Of a stretch of 64,000 bases of DNA, positions 63,339-64,000 are shown in pieces. Below the pieces are notes generated by a model. That model was not told the DNA's origin, ran no database searches, and saw only the letters and a program-made list of their open reading frames with translations. Position 1 is the first letter of the stretch; every line of letters starts with the position of its first letter. The DNA comes from an uncultured Roseburia sp. (GTDB lineage Bacteria; Bacillota; Clostridia; Lachnospirales; Lachnospiraceae), in assembly GCA_947644305.1 (NCBI GenBank), contig CANRYS010000014.1, positions 43,035 to 107,034 of the forward strand. Direction: 5' to 3'. Both the position numbers and the translations under genes were made by a program.

Positions 63339-64000
63339 TTATTTCATATTTATTTTATTTTTGTTGCTCCACTTTGCATATCTTTTAGAACCATCTGTAT
63401 TGATATTATAGGCCCTTACTTGAAAATAGTATTTTTTCTTAAGTGTTAATTTTTTAAGTTTAATACTAGTCGTTTTAGAAATAAGCTTTTTTGCACCTTT
63501 CATAGTAAGCTTTTTAGAATATCTAATTTGATATCCCTTAGCATTTTTAACTTTCTTCCATTTGATCTTAACCATTTTATTACGAACTTTTTTGGAAATT
63601 ATTTGAGTTCTAGATAATTTCTTGTTTGAAATATTTTCTAACACTTTAGGAATAATTTCCGTCTTCGTTCTACCACAACTAATGCACTTATAAGTTTTTA
63701 TTCCTGTTGAAGTAGTTGTGGCAGCCACTTCAATTTCTCCTTTATCCCAAGTATGTGTTCCCTTCGCTGAAAGTGTGGTCTCTGCAAGTGTTGTTTCTTC
63801 TGTTGCTCTTTCATCATTAAAATATTTGTGACAAACATCACAATACCAATAGCACTTATTTCCAGCCTCCAGGCATGTTTCCTCTTTAGCTTCTTTTTTC
63901 ACCAAATTATGTTCTTTTGCTGGAAGTGTTGCCTCCGCAAGTGTTGTTTCTTCTGTTGCTCTTTCATCATTAAAATATTTGTGACAAACATCACAATACC
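63339..64000 (-). CDS. C-terminal part of a repetitive exported protein (partial)
   Basis: The frame is open from the window edge to the stop at 63339, so the start is missing. It has at least two copies of a 51-residue (153-bp) module with YWYCDVCHKYFNDE and EETTLAE.TL.AK, a small Cys-knuckle repeat seen in Clostridial surface and adhesin proteins. Then CISCGRTKTE and a C-terminal fibronectin-like region (KVKNAKGYQIRYSKKL, YYFQVRAYN). An internal ATG at 63905 is not the true start. Expected on the cell surface; the ligand is unknown. Confidence 0.75.
   Translation of the reverse strand, partial: YCDVCHKYFNDERATEETTLAEATLPAKEHNLVKKEAKEETCLEAGNKCYWYCDVCHKYFNDERATEETTLAETTLSAKGTHTWDKGEIEVAATTTSTGIKTYKCISCGRTKTEIIPKVLENISNKKLSRTQIISKKVRNKMVKIKWKKVKNAKGYQIRYSKKLTMKGAKKLISKTTSIKLKKLTLKKKYYFQVRAYNINTDGSKRYAKWSNKNKINMK

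Overview
The window looks like chromosome from a gut-type Firmicute of the family Lachnospiraceae (Blautia-like; this is inference). The signs are infC-rpmI-rplT with a leader, a T-box in front of thrS, class II aldolase, Gram-positive lipoprotein signals, a BspA-like surface gene, strong AGGAGG ribosome sites and many small DUF families typical of that group. No marker gene fixes the species.

1-20 kb is mostly housekeeping and read leftwards: rdgB (cut by the window edge), a THUMP RNA methyltransferase, a rhodanese, class II fructose-bisphosphate aldolase, a SEC-C protein, a cell-wall amidase, tRNA-Leu(AAG), an M14 carboxypeptidase, infC-rpmI-rplT, thrS, a ParA-type ATPase, a YyaL-type protein and, on the plus strand, a GH31 glucosidase. 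20-28 kb is decayed accessory DNA. It holds two type I toxin-like peptides missed by ordinary ORF calling (20344, 25219), a broken WYL regulator beside a broken DJ-1/PfpI gene, and scraps of an integrase and acetyltransferases. Intact genes there encode a NUDIX-DUF429 fusion, a divergent cis-prenyltransferase and an SPL-type radical SAM protein.

28-42 kb is a galactose module. galK-galE-galT (plus strand) converges on mglB-mglA-mglC followed by an AraC-type response regulator, a YesM-type histidine kinase and two further sugar-binding-like proteins (minus strand). The likely logic is sensing, uptake and Leloir-pathway use of galactose. MglC carries an unusual N-terminal extension of about 180 residues.

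45-55 kb is strikingly AT-rich and holds the most interesting system: a radical-SAM RiPP cluster. Reading leftwards it has an ABC exporter without a peptidase domain, an unknown protein, a membrane-anchored VDTGD-repeat protein, five tiny Cys-rich precursor genes (41-47 aa, first core Cys always at residue 16), a terminator, a SPASM radical SAM maturase, an FtsX-type permease with its ATPase, and a cytosolic HEFTH metallopeptidase. It resembles the Clo7bot/CcpM type of Cys-rich peptide system. An IS256-family element and a scrap of a gene whose intact copy lies at 57 kb sit on its left.

55-64 kb holds a DUF6891-like protein, a protein that joins MotA-like and FliG-like segments with no flagellar genes in sight, a zinc-ribbon/TPR membrane protein paralogous to one at 8-10 kb, a frameshifted BspA-like surface gene, a methyltransferase, and the end of a repetitive surface protein that runs out of the window.
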